Translations under genes and position numbers: made by a program
Notes under the pieces: generated by a model
Seen by the model: the letters and a program-made list of their open reading frames with translations, nothing else
Databases searched by the model: none
What the model was told of the DNA's origin: nothing
Shown here: positions 1-7,175 of the stretch, piece by piece
How the letters are laid out: every line of letters starts with the position of its first letter
Numbering within the stretch: position 1 is the first letter of the stretch
Assembly (NCBI GenBank): GCA_964354365.1
Contig: CAYGZM010000059.1
Coordinates: 1-21,684 of the forward strand
DNA length: 21,684 nt
Reading direction: 5' to 3'
Origin: CAYGZM01 sp964354365
Lineage (GTDB): Bacteria; Planctomycetota; Phycisphaerae; Sedimentisphaerales; Anaerobacaceae

Positions 1-251
1 TCGGCACGCCCGCTATTACGACCCGCGGTATGAAGGAGCCGGAGGCCGAGCAGATTGCGGCCTTTATCAAGAGAGTTGTAGAGAATATCGACAATGAGTC
101 GGTAATCGAGGACGTCGCCAGGGAGTCGCTGCTGCTTTGCTCGCGGTTCCCGGTGCCGGAGCACTTTATTATCCCGAATAAAGATAACGCCGATGCGATC
201 CACGCCACGGAGCGATTGACGCCCTGGCTGTTCGAAGGCCGCGGGGCGTGA
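1..251 (+). CDS. glyA: Serine hydroxymethyltransferase, C-terminal end (partial)
   Basis: The reading frame is open from the window edge (first full codon at base 3) and begins GTPAITTRGMKE, the conserved C-terminal SHMT segment. It continues with an amphipathic helix rich in E, I and V and an LCSRFPVP segment, which matches the usual end of the family (LCxRFPxY). SHMT is a cytosolic PLP enzyme that converts serine and tetrahydrofolate to glycine and methylene-tetrahydrofolate. The PLP lysine lies outside the window. One oddity is that the protein runs about 30 residues past the normal RFP-type terminus (EHFIIPNKDN... to FEGRGA), which could be a lineage extension or a lost stop codon. The stop is TGA at 249-251. 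The family call is firm; the extension is only observed, not explained. Confidence 0.9.
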   Translation, partial: GTPAITTRGMKEPEAEQIAAFIKRVVENIDNESVIEDVARESLLLCSRFPVPEHFIIPNKDNADAIHATERLTPWLFEGRGA

Positions 252-272
252 GTGGTGAGTGGTTGAATCAAC

Positions 273-767
273 ATGGAAATAGTAAAGAGTACACGGCATC
301 AAAAGATAATCGGTGATCTGGGTGAGGCTCTCTTGTGCAATTGGCTGTCTCGGTCAGGTTTCGAGGTCACTATAGTCGATCATACCGGGATTGATGTTCT
401 TGCCTACAATTCACAGACAGGGAAGCGCCTCGGTATTTCGGTGAAGTCCAGAACAAGGGTAAAAGGTACCGAGACCTCCTCTGTTAGTATATTCTCGTAC
501 CAGAAAGAGAAGAACGATAGACAAAAAGCCCTTGACGCCTGCAAGGCATTCGCAGCCGAACCGTGGATAGCAATCTATGTAGAGTCTTCCAACTGCGCCG
601 ATCTATTTTTGCTAAGTCTCGAACATTATGACCATGAATATCGGGCCAAACAGAAACGAGTGATTGACGATTGGAAAATGGGACAGAAATATACAGAAAG
701 ATACGAAGCAGACTCCCAAGTCCGGCATATTCGAATGGATTTCTCTGGAAGTTCGTGGCAATGGTGA
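273..767 (+). CDS. Lone PD-(D/E)XK nuclease-like protein
   Basis: This is a 164-residue soluble protein. The N-terminal third reads like the core of a restriction-endonuclease or Holliday-junction-resolvase fold: helix with GDLGEALL (E18), a strand, then TGIDVLAY (D41), a strand, and GISVKSRTR (K58). This gives the pattern E18, D41, S56-x-K58. The usual acidic (or Gln) residue two before the lysine is Ser here, so activity is uncertain. The rest is helical and charged, with WIAIYVES as a probable core strand and a WQW end. No DNA-binding or methylase partner is adjacent, so it is not an obvious restriction system. The start ATG lacks a strong Shine-Dalgarno sequence. The gene is visibly more AT-rich than its neighbours and sits between unrelated genes, which suggests acquisition. 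It resembles the DUF4365 type of fold also found at the C-terminus of the TIR protein at 17865-21293. The family-level call is moderately sure; the function is unknown. Confidence 0.6.
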   Translation: MEIVKSTRHQKIIGDLGEALLCNWLSRSGFEVTIVDHTGIDVLAYNSQTGKRLGISVKSRTRVKGTETSSVSIFSYQKEKNDRQKALDACKAFAAEPWIAIYVESSNCADLFLLSLEHYDHEYRAKQKRVIDDWKMGQKYTERYEADSQVRHIRMDFSGSSWQW

Positions 768-794
768 TAGAAGAAGTCAGGTAGTAATTGAAGT

Positions 795-812
795 GGTGCG
801 AAAAATCGCACC
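795..812. other. Short hairpin between nuclease and NUDIX genes
   Basis: GGTGCG, a 6-nt AAAAAT loop and CGCACC form a perfect 6-bp stem in the 76-bp spacer. There is no T-run after it, so it is a weak terminator at best, or a 5' leader hairpin of the NUDIX gene. Confidence 0.35.
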
Positions 813-843
813 CTACATAGATTAACGAACACGGAGTAGCAGC

Positions 844-1455
844 GTGACTTTGGAAGAGCAGGTATTGGTTGTTGAGCGGAAGGTAGTTGAAGAGGCGGGG
901 ATGTTCCAGGGACTGGTCTTTGACGTCCAGCGATATCTCGACAAGCTCTTTGTTCCGGGCGTTCCGCGCTTTATGGCCCGCTCAGCGGCGGAGAAAGATC
1001 CATCGTTCAAGCAGCTTATTCCCTACGTGCTTATGAGCTGTGAGGGCAGGTATCTGAGCTACGTGCGAGGCAAGCGGGCCGGGGAAGCTCGGCTTATGGG
1101 CAACAGGTCCATCGGCATCGGCGGCCATATAAATCCGATTGATGCTGATAACAGCTCTTTGTTTGCTTACTTGTACGAAAATTATCTTACCGCCGTTCAG
1201 CGTGAAGTTGCGGAGGAAGTATCAGTGGAAACCACGCACACCGACAGCATTGTTGCCCTGCTCAACGACGATTCCAACGAGGTCGGAAGCGTGCACTTGG
1301 GAGTTGTGCACCACTGGGCTCTGGATTCGCCGGATGTCACCAGGCGGGAACAGGTGATTACGCAGATGACGTTTATGACGCCCGCCGAGCTGCGAGAGGT
1401 GCGGGATTCCTTGGAGACCTGGTCGCAAATATGCCTTCAGTTACTTAAGGATTAG
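844..1455 (+). CDS. NUDIX-family predicted phosphohydrolase
   Basis: 203 residues from a GTG start that follows GGAGTAGCAGC, which supplies a plausible ribosome site. The middle contains GIGGHINPID (about 90-100) followed, after an insertion of about 20 residues, by VQREVAEEVSVE (118-129). Together these form a NUDIX box in which the REvxEE helix keeps E121, E124 and E125. The insertion between the glycine loop and the catalytic helix is typical of the COG4112-type predicted phosphoesterases rather than of MutT itself. The C-terminal half (VGSVHLGVVHHW, then TQMTFMTPAEL) fits the remaining NUDIX strands. The substrate is unknown; members hydrolyse nucleoside-diphosphate-linked compounds. The gene stands alone with no obvious operon partner. 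Family confidence is good; no substrate is claimed. Confidence 0.8.
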   Translation: MTLEEQVLVVERKVVEEAGMFQGLVFDVQRYLDKLFVPGVPRFMARSAAEKDPSFKQLIPYVLMSCEGRYLSYVRGKRAGEARLMGNRSIGIGGHINPIDADNSSLFAYLYENYLTAVQREVAEEVSVETTHTDSIVALLNDDSNEVGSVHLGVVHHWALDSPDVTRREQVITQMTFMTPAELREVRDSLETWSQICLQLLKD

Positions 1456-1481
1456 CCACAGAGGCCGCAGAGCACGCAGAG
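1455..1481. repeat. Three-copy 9-bp degenerate tandem repeat
   Basis: GCCACAGAG, GCCGCAGAG and CACGCAGAG follow each other directly, overlapping the end of the NUDIX stop codon. They begin a 185-bp spacer that also holds a GGCC-TTC-GGCC hairpin near 1512-1522 and two T-rich stretches (about 1591-1616). No gene is seen in the spacer. Confidence 0.7.
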
Positions 1482-1640
1482 AGAATTATTAGACACAGAT
1501 TCACTTATCGCGGCCTTCGGCCTCTCCCAGGATGACGGACCGTTGGCGGTTGGAGGGGGATTAACGCGGCGAGGATAAATTCAGATCGGTGTTTTTTGTA
1601 GTTTCTTTTTTTGCGTGGGTAATCTAAAATCGGCGGGAGT

Positions 1641-2711
1641 ATGAGCGAGCGCAGACTGGAAACGGTGGTATTGGGGCTTGACGAGGGCGGGCAGCTTTTT
1701 CTGCGGGCGGCGTCGCAAATTGAGGATTTTCGGATTCAGGCGGTTGCGGACAAGGATGCGAATCTTGCGGAGCGCTTTGCGGGGGAATACAAATGCTCGG
1801 CTTACGACGACTACCGACAGTTGATAACGGGGATGGATACGCGCCTGGGCGAGGGGGAGGAGCGGTGCCTTTTGGTTGCGGAGAGTATGCATAGCTGCGA
1901 GGAGTACGTGCGGATGGCGATGAAGAAGGGCTTCAACGTGCTGAAGCTTGCGCCTGCGGGGCGGAATTTCGAAGAGGCGGCTGAATTGGTGCGGCTTGCG
2001 GAGGAAGAGGGGGTAGCGTTTGCGGTTGCAAATCCAAGGCGCTTTGCGGGCAGCTTTACGGCTTTGCATAAGCACATCGAGGAGGGGCGGATTGAGGATG
2101 TGTTCCTGATAGCGGGGTTCTGCGGCTTCGCGGGGCAGAGCCGACCCCGGTGGCAGAGCGATCCTAAGCTGGCGGGCGGCGGTGTGCTGCTGCATAACGG
2201 GTATGGGATGATCGACCAGATGACTTGGAATTTTCCCATTCCAGACCAGGTGTATTCGTTGAGTACAAACGAGGCGGTTGACAAGCAGCAACGGCTCAGC
2301 CTGACTGAGGACACGACGGTTTTGGCGATGAAGTTCTCGGACCGGCTCGTTGGAAACCTTGTGGCGTCGGGGCGAAGCAGTGTGTGGCCGAGGCAGGAAT
2401 TTTTGAAAGTATGCGGGAAAAACAAGATATTGGTGGTTAATGATACGCGGCTGACCGTGCGGGACGGCCAGGGGGAAATAAGCGAGGAATCTGAATACGA
2501 AAATGATCCGGTTGATTGTATGGGGGAGGTATTGAGGGACTTTGCTGGCGGGGTGCTGCGGCCTGAGCAGAACAAGATGGTCAGCAGCGGGCGGGAGAAT
2601 CTCAAGAACATGGCGGTTATCGAATCGGCGTATCTGTCGGCTCGTACGGGGACGCCCGAAGAGCCGGGAAAGATTCTGCAGATGGGACAGTTTGAGGCGA
2701 GGAACGTCTGA
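1641..2711 (+). CDS. Divergent Gfo/Idh/MocA-family oxidoreductase
   Basis: 356 residues; start ATG preceded by CGGCGGGAG. It has the two-domain plan of the family. The N-terminal Rossmann fold (TVVLGLDEGGQL, strand ending VADKDA, then ERCLLVAES) is followed by FNVLKLAPAGR at 98-108 in the place of the family EKP motif. The C-terminal half carries the sheet domain with LAGGGVLLHNGYGMIDQM at 177-194 in the place of the usual GGGxLxDxGxHxxD motif. Deviations are clear: the glycine loop is LDEGGQ instead of GxGxxG, EKP is reduced to LKLAP with K102 retained, and the catalytic His of GxH is replaced by Gly. It may bind NAD(P) weakly or serve a non-redox role. The next gene is the zinc-ribbon protein, separated by about 110 bp with its own possible promoter. 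The superfamily call is good; the substrate is unknown. Confidence 0.78.
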   Translation: MSERRLETVVLGLDEGGQLFLRAASQIEDFRIQAVADKDANLAERFAGEYKCSAYDDYRQLITGMDTRLGEGEERCLLVAESMHSCEEYVRMAMKKGFNVLKLAPAGRNFEEAAELVRLAEEEGVAFAVANPRRFAGSFTALHKHIEEGRIEDVFLIAGFCGFAGQSRPRWQSDPKLAGGGVLLHNGYGMIDQMTWNFPIPDQVYSLSTNEAVDKQQRLSLTEDTTVLAMKFSDRLVGNLVASGRSSVWPRQEFLKVCGKNKILVVNDTRLTVRDGQGEISEESEYENDPVDCMGEVLRDFAGGVLRPEQNKMVSSGRENLKNMAVIESAYLSARTGTPEEPGKILQMGQFEARNV

Positions 2712-2740
2712 GGGGATTTGAATTTGGGGTGAATGAGCAT

Positions 2741-2769
2741 TTGACACGCCGGAGATGGGATGTTAATGT
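2741..2769 (+). promoter_or_regulatory. Possible promoter before zinc-ribbon gene
   Basis: A perfect -35 hexamer TTGACA (2741-2746) is followed after 17 bp by TAATGT (2764-2769), a poor -10. It lies about 55 bp upstream of the ATG at 2823. The -35 match is strong and the -10 is weak. Confidence 0.35.
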
Positions 2770-2822
2770 TAGGGCGGTAATCTATTGGCAGACTGTTGTT
2801 ATTTAGATTTGGAGATTATGCT

Positions 2823-3257
2823 ATGGAAGAGAGCCGAAAGAAACCAATAATGATCGCTGTTATCGTGGTGTGCCTTGGTGTTGCTGCTTTTATAACTTTT
2901 CGCGGTGGTTCCGGCGGCGGAGGCGGCCTTGACGACATTCCGGATGATGCGATGGTGTGGGTCAAGTGCAACAACCCGGCGTGCAACGCTGAGTACGAGA
3001 TGAACGAGAAGGAGTACCACAAGCTGATGAGAGAGCAGCCGTTCGATCCGGATGCACCGTCGGCGCCGCCGTTGCCTTGCGAGAAATGCGGCAAGCCGAG
3101 TCTTTACCTGGCGGTGAAATGCGGGAATCCGGCGTGTGGGATTGTGTTTTTCAGGGGTGCAGCCGGGGCGAATGATTTTCCGGACAGGTGCCCGAAGTGC
3201 AGGATAAGCAAGATGGAAGAAGAGCGGAAGCAGAGGTTGCAGGGGGGCGGAGGGTAG
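2823..3257 (+). CDS. Membrane-anchored zinc-ribbon protein
   Basis: 144 residues from the ATG at 2823, chosen because GGAG lies 8 bases upstream; a TTG at 2796 in the same frame has no such site. The order is a short basic N-terminus (MEESRKKP), one hydrophobic segment (IMIAVIVVCLGVAAFITF), a glycine-rich linker, then two Cys sets: CNNPAC with CEKCGKP, and CGNPAC with CPKC. These form two four-cysteine zinc ribbons or a rubredoxin-like pair on the far side of the membrane or in the cytoplasm. The tail is charged (MEEERKQRLQ). I do not recognise a characterised homologue. Small membrane zinc ribbons of this kind appear in planctomycete-like genomes, sometimes near pseudopilin genes, but none is visible here. 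Existence of the gene is likely; the function is unknown. Confidence 0.7.
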   Translation: MEESRKKPIMIAVIVVCLGVAAFITFRGGSGGGGGLDDIPDDAMVWVKCNNPACNAEYEMNEKEYHKLMREQPFDPDAPSAPPLPCEKCGKPSLYLAVKCGNPACGIVFFRGAAGANDFPDRCPKCRISKMEEERKQRLQGGGG

Positions 3258-3397
3258 GAGACAGACTGCCAAGGGTTGCAGCGACGAATCGTGAACGCGC
3301 CGGCTTGGGAACAGTTCGCCATAGGGGAACTGGTATTAGTAGCCACTCACAGTTGAATTTGTGGGTGCTGTTTGCTCGGCAACCGGCTCAGGGTTGT

Positions 3398-3451
3398 GGA
3401 TTCCTGCCTTCGCAGGAATGACAACTGGCGATGGTTGCAGGAATGACAACT
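3398..3451. repeat. REP-like palindrome plus 15-bp direct repeat
   Basis: ATTCCTGC (3400-3407), loop CTTC and GCAGGAAT (3412-3419) form a perfect 8-bp hairpin. The 15-mer GCAGGAATGACAACT occurs at 3412-3426 and again at 3437-3451, so the right half of the element plus its flank is repeated 25 bp further on. Palindromes of the form GGATTCC...GGAATGAC are widespread dispersed intergenic elements in several bacterial phyla (family knowledge). Confidence 0.75.
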
Positions 3452-3641
3452 AACAAGACCGACGCTGACGGGCTATTATGGGTGAGGGAGCATTGGGGCC
3501 GGTTCAGACTCAATTCGACTTGTTCAGCCGGGCGAGGACGGCGGAGCAGTATTCATCTCTGCCGAATTTTGCACCGGCTCAACGCCAACAGGGTGAAGAA
3601 TCTGCTCACAATTATTTTGGGCAAATTAGAAAAAATTGTAT

Positions 3642-3669
3642 TTGCAAATGTCAGGCACATTTGTACTAT
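3642..3669 (+). promoter_or_regulatory. Candidate promoter of the rnf operon
   Basis: TTGCAA (3642-3647), 16 bp, then TACTAT (3664-3669), in the AT-rich tract 50-77 bp upstream of the first gene of the operon. Each hexamer matches the sigma70 consensus at four of six bases. Confidence 0.35.
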
Positions 3670-3718
3670 CGTGTTTTTTTATTGTATTTTTTTGCTGTCC
3701 TGTGTGGTAGTGAAAAGT

Positions 3719-4012
3719 ATGGGCGACGAGCAATTCTGTGAACGGTGCAGCCAGAGGCACGACTGCCGGGAGATTTACGGCAAGTTGGGAAACGCGGAAG
3801 GTCCTTCGCTGACGCTGAGGGTAGTAGTTGCTTTTTTGATGCCGATATTGGTGTTCATAGTGTCTTTGGGGGTTCTTGAGAAGGTTCTGGGCGGGATTAC
3901 AGAGAAGGCGGCGCTGCGAACGGCGGCGAGTCTGCCGGGGGCAGTCATTGTGACGCTGGCGTGGATATTGACGGTAAGGGCAATAGACAGGCGGCTTGCC
4001 AAGAGAAGGTGA
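3719..4012 (+). CDS. Small RseC-like membrane protein heading the rnf operon
   Basis: 97 residues from ATG 3719. A Cys-rich N-terminus (C7, C10, C16 in FCERCSQRHDC) precedes two membrane segments: LRVVVAFLMPILVFIVSLGVL (about 33-53) and SLPGAVIVTLAWILTVRAI (about 71-89). A basic tail (RRLAKRR) follows. The Cys cluster plus two-helix hairpin is the plan of the RseC/MucC family (PF04246), whose E. coli member works with the Rsx(Rnf) complex in reducing SoxR, although the usual N-terminal domain is mostly missing. The stop overlaps the alternative GTG start of rnfC (GTGA at 4009-4012), so the two genes are translationally close. The frame extends far upstream through a hydrophobic stretch ending LLSC, which could be a lipoprotein-like start, but no ribosome site supports it. 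The assignment rests on plan and position. Confidence 0.62.
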   Translation: MGDEQFCERCSQRHDCREIYGKLGNAEGPSLTLRVVVAFLMPILVFIVSLGVLEKVLGGITEKAALRTAASLPGAVIVTLAWILTVRAIDRRLAKRR

Positions 4013-4029
4013 CCAGGGCGATTTTGGCA

Positions 4030-5406
4030 ATGGACGTTGGAATCATAGGCAGACATTCTTTTCGTGGAGGCGTGCATCCGCCGGAGAAGAAGGACCTGAC
4101 TCGCGATAGCGAGATTCAGGCGGGTCCTGCGGTTAAGGAAGTTGCGGTGATGCTGAGCCAGCACATAGGGGCCGCTTGTCGGCCGCTGGTGCGCAAAGGG
4201 AATATGGCCCAGGCGGGGCAGAAGATAGGCGATAGCGACGCTTATGTTTCGGCGCCGGTGCATTCTCCGATTACCGGGCAGGTGAAAGAGATCGGATTGC
4301 GGTCTCATGCGGTTTTGGGGCGGAGCACGGCGATAATCATAGAGGCATATCCGCACGATGCGACGAGGCGGTCATATTCCGAGCTGAAGGAAGAGATTGA
4401 TGAGAGGAAGTACTCGGCGGAGCAGATATGCGAGGCGGTGCGTCAGGCGGGTATTGTGGGTATGGGGGGGGCGGGTTTTCCGACGCGGGTGAAGATAGAG
4501 CCGAATCCTCAGACGCCGAAAGAGATACTGATTATCAACGGGTGCGAGTGCGAGCCGTATATTACGTGCGACTACCGGCTGATGCTTGAGAGGACGGGGC
4601 TGATTATCGCGGGGGCGAAGCTTGCACGGAGGGCATCCGGGTGCTCGCGCGTTTTTATTGCAATAGAGGACAATAAGCCGGCCGCAATAGAGGCTATGAA
4701 TACGGCTCTGCAGGGGTCGTCAGGCGGGGGCGGTATTGAATTAGCTGTTGTCAAGACGAAGTATCCCCAGGGCGGCGAGAGACAGTTGATAAACGCGGTT
4801 TTGAAGAAGCAGGTCCCGACGGGGGGGATTCCTCCGATGATCGGGGTGTTGGTGGTGAATGTCGCGACTGCGGCGGCGATTGCGGAGGCTGTGGTGTTTG
4901 ACCGGCCTTTGACGCATCGTGTGGTGACGGTGAGCGGGGAGGCGATTGCCAGGCCGGGCAATTACTACGTTGCGGTGGGGACGCCGGTGAGTGATTTGAT
5001 AGAGTTCTGCGGCGGAGTGACGCAAAAGTCGGCGAAGGTAGTGTTGGGCGGGCCGATGATGGGTATTGCGCTTGCGGATCTGGATACGCCGATTACGAAA
5101 ACGAGCGGTGCGGTGACCGTGCTGACGAAAGAGCAAATCGGCGGGGCGAAGTTCGCAAGGCGTCAAACGCCGTGTATTCACTGCGGACGGTGCCTGGAAG
5201 TGTGTCCGGAGAACCTGAACCCAACGAAGATAGCGCATGCGGTGAAATACAATCTGTTGGATGCGGCGGAAAAGGAGTATTTCATAAATGCGTGTACTGA
5301 GTGCGGGTGCTGCAGCTACGTGTGCCCGGCGAATATAGAGGTTACGGGTTATATAAAGACGGGCAAGATATTTCTTGCAAGGCAAAAGAAGACGATGCCG
5401 CAGTGA
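4030..5406 (+). CDS. rnfC: Electron transport complex subunit RnfC
   Basis: 458 residues. RnfC is the peripheral NADH-facing, iron-sulfur subunit of the Na+/H+-translocating ferredoxin:NAD+ oxidoreductase. The N-terminus carries the family signature FRGGVHPPEKK (11-21). GIVGMGGAGFPTRVK (141-155) is the flavin/NADH-binding glycine loop, followed by INGCECEPYITCDYRL and a SLBB-like region. Two [4Fe-4S] motifs close the protein: CIHCGRCLEVCP (C382, C385, C388, C392) and CTECGCCSYVCP (C422, C425, C428, C432). The ATG at 4030 places the signature at the usual depth; a GTG at 4009 overlapping the upstream stop is an alternative adding seven residues. It is the first Rnf gene in the order C-D-G-E-A-B, as in clostridia and acetogens. 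No key residue appears lost. Confidence 0.96.
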   Translation: MDVGIIGRHSFRGGVHPPEKKDLTRDSEIQAGPAVKEVAVMLSQHIGAACRPLVRKGNMAQAGQKIGDSDAYVSAPVHSPITGQVKEIGLRSHAVLGRSTAIIIEAYPHDATRRSYSELKEEIDERKYSAEQICEAVRQAGIVGMGGAGFPTRVKIEPNPQTPKEILIINGCECEPYITCDYRLMLERTGLIIAGAKLARRASGCSRVFIAIEDNKPAAIEAMNTALQGSSGGGGIELAVVKTKYPQGGERQLINAVLKKQVPTGGIPPMIGVLVVNVATAAAIAEAVVFDRPLTHRVVTVSGEAIARPGNYYVAVGTPVSDLIEFCGGVTQKSAKVVLGGPMMGIALADLDTPITKTSGAVTVLTKEQIGGAKFARRQTPCIHCGRCLEVCPENLNPTKIAHAVKYNLLDAAEKEYFINACTECGCCSYVCPANIEVTGYIKTGKIFLARQKKTMPQ

Positions 5407-5484
5407 GAGCAGATGAGCAAATCATAATGTGCACCGTGCTATGCGAAATACGAACTACAACATGTTGGATGATGGAAGTGATGG

Positions 5485-6498
5485 ATGCTTAGGGACCTAA
5501 GGATCTCCTGTTCGCCGCACATTAGCGGGCGTCTTTCGACCCGCAGTGTGATGATAGACGTTATAATCGGGTTAATTCCGGCGATGGCGGCGGCGGGGTA
5601 TTATTTTCGCGTGCACGCATTTATTCTCATTTCGACGTGTGTTATTGCGTGCGTTGGGGCGGAGTGGCTATGCAATCTGATTCGGCGGAAGGCGAATTCA
5701 CTGGACGATTTCAGCGCGGTTGTTACGGGCATTATTCTTGCGTTGTCGCTGCCGCCTAAGCTGCCGATTTGGACGGCGGTTATCGGGAGCGTTTTTGCGA
5801 TAGGGATAGGCAAGATGGTCTTTGGGGGGTTAGGCTCGAACATATTCAACCCGGCGATGGTGGGCAGGACGTTTCTTTCGGTCTCTTTCGGGATGTTGAT
5901 GACGAGCTGGACGGCGCCCGCCACGCTTGATGCGAAGATGTCGAAGATAGCTCCTGAGTACGCGGCCGATACGAGGACACAGGCGACGCCGTTGGCGTGG
6001 AGCAAGATGGCTATAAAGAACAAGCTGGGAGCGGGCACGTACAACGAACACAACTTCGCGGGGACGATTACCGGGGAGGTCGGCGGGTGTTTGGGCGAAA
6101 CAAGCGCGATTGCCCTGGCGATTGGGGGGATTTATCTGCTGATAAGGCGGACGATAAGATTCCACATTCCTTTGGCTGTGGTGCTTTGCGCTTTTGTGTT
6201 TGCGGGGATTGCGTATCTGTCCGATTCATACGCGTATATGCAGCCGTTCTATCATTTGACGAGCGGCGGGCTGCTATTGTGCGCGCTGTTTATCGCGACG
6301 GATCCGGTGACGGCGCCTTTGACGCGACGAGGGATGTGGATTTTTGGCGCGGGGGTGGGCGGGCTGACGATGTTGATACGGATCGTCGGCGAGTATCCAG
6401 AGGGCGTGATGTTCTCGGTTCTTTTGATGAACGCGGTGACTCCTTTGATTGACAGGTGGTGCAAGCGGATTCCTGCGGGCGGCAGGCCGAGAGTTTAG
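5485..6498 (+). CDS. rnfD: Electron transport complex membrane subunit RnfD
   Basis: 337 residues, ATG with GGAAG 6 bases upstream. RnfD is an integral membrane flavoprotein (NqrB/RnfD family) of the Rnf complex. Visible features are many hydrophobic segments, the family motif SNIFNPAMVGRTFL (118-131), GTITGEVGGCLGETSAIA (193-210) and, near the C-terminus, ATDPVTAPL. The covalent FMN site should be the Thr of a (S/T)GAT-like motif; here the matching stretch is TRTQATPL with T168, so Gln replaces the common Gly. Flavin would be attached by ApbE, encoded at 9729-10766. The 78-bp gap after rnfC contains no gene. It is clearly part of the operon and full length. Confidence 0.95.
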   Translation: MLRDLRISCSPHISGRLSTRSVMIDVIIGLIPAMAAAGYYFRVHAFILISTCVIACVGAEWLCNLIRRKANSLDDFSAVVTGIILALSLPPKLPIWTAVIGSVFAIGIGKMVFGGLGSNIFNPAMVGRTFLSVSFGMLMTSWTAPATLDAKMSKIAPEYAADTRTQATPLAWSKMAIKNKLGAGTYNEHNFAGTITGEVGGCLGETSAIALAIGGIYLLIRRTIRFHIPLAVVLCAFVFAGIAYLSDSYAYMQPFYHLTSGGLLLCALFIATDPVTAPLTRRGMWIFGAGVGGLTMLIRIVGEYPEGVMFSVLLMNAVTPLIDRWCKRIPAGGRPRV

Positions 6499-6548
6499 CC
6501 ACCAAGACACAGAGATATATCAAATATCAAGGTGCAAAAAGCAAAATT
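6499..6548. repeat. Degenerate short-period repeat between rnfD and rnfG
   Basis: CCACCAAGACACAGAG (6499-6514) resembles the ACAGAG-type repeat at 1455-1481. It is followed by ATATCAA twice (6517-6523, 6524-6530) and GCAAAA-type units. This makes the rnfD-rnfG gap, tight in most genomes, about 50 bp of apparent filler with no obvious ribosome site before the rnfG ATG. Confidence 0.6.
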
Positions 6549-7175
6549 ATGGGTAAGTTGAGATATTTTATTGAACAGAGCTGGCTGTTGATAGTTTCGT
6601 CGTTTTGTTTTGGTCTTCTGATAGCGGTGACTGATGCGGCGCTGTCGGAGCAGATAGAGCAGAACAAGGCGGACAAGCTGAACCGGCTCACGCTTTTGTT
6701 GCTGCCGGGGGCCAAGCACTTTGTGCCCGTGGATGCGCAGTTCGAGGTAGGGCTGGGGCGCGGCAAGAGTGAAAAGGTCACCGTGTATAAGGCGGTTGGG
6801 GAGACGCAGCAGTGTGTCGGCTGGAGTTTCGGGGCCGCCGGAGACGGTTTCTCGGGGAGGATTGAACTGGTGGTCGCCGTTGATGCGGACTTTGGGAAGC
6901 TGATGGGGTTCGAGGTGCTTGTGAGCAGCGAGACGCCGGGCTTTGGGGACCGGATCAAAGATGATTACTATCGAAACCAGTTCAAGGACGCGCCGGCGGG
7001 AGAGCTAAAATTAGTTTCGACGGGCAGCGCGGATAAGATTGATTCGGAGATTGTGGCCATAACGGGGGCGACGGTGAGCAGTGAGGCGGTGGTGAACATA
7101 CTGAACAGCTTTTCAAGCGGGGTGAAGGACCGGATGAGAAAAGAAGGGTTTATCGGCGATGGCAAAGGACAATGA
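6549..7175 (+). CDS. rnfG: Electron transport complex flavoprotein RnfG
   Basis: 208 residues from ATG 6549. The frame opens earlier, but the earlier part lies in the rnfD tail and repeat spacer and lacks family resemblance. RnfG is a single-pass membrane protein with its FMN domain outside the cytoplasm. Residues 11-30 (SWLLIVSSFCFGLLIAVTDA) form the anchor. The FMN-binding domain follows, with DADFGKLMGFEVLVSSETPGFGDRI (about 112-136) and the covalent flavin site ITGATVSSEAVV, where T175 of TGAT is the acceptor for ApbE. The last bases overlap rnfE by 17 bp, so translation is likely coupled. Complete and canonical. Confidence 0.95.
   Translation: MGKLRYFIEQSWLLIVSSFCFGLLIAVTDAALSEQIEQNKADKLNRLTLLLLPGAKHFVPVDAQFEVGLGRGKSEKVTVYKAVGETQQCVGWSFGAAGDGFSGRIELVVAVDADFGKLMGFEVLVSSETPGFGDRIKDDYYRNQFKDAPAGELKLVSTGSADKIDSEIVAITGATVSSEAVVNILNSFSSGVKDRMRKEGFIGDGKGQ

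Larger units (their letters stand above)
3258..3718. other. 460-bp spacer before the rnf operon
   Basis: No convincing gene: open frames here have no start signal or domain, and the one leading into the RseC-like gene has an unlikely N-terminal half. Bases 3398-3451 hold a REP-like hairpin and a direct repeat. The last 120 bases turn abruptly AT-rich (3600-3715) and probably contain the operon promoter. Confidence 0.6.

Noticed and set aside
1581..2747. Long open frame on the minus strand
   Set aside because: It is antisense to the Gfo/Idh gene, has a Pro/Arg/His/Leu-rich composition typical of shadow frames in G-rich genes, and shows no domain.
3431..3718. N-terminal extension of the RseC-like gene
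   Set aside because: The first part is not protein-like, runs through the repeat at 3437-3451 and has no ribosome site; the ATG at 3719 gives a coherent small protein.
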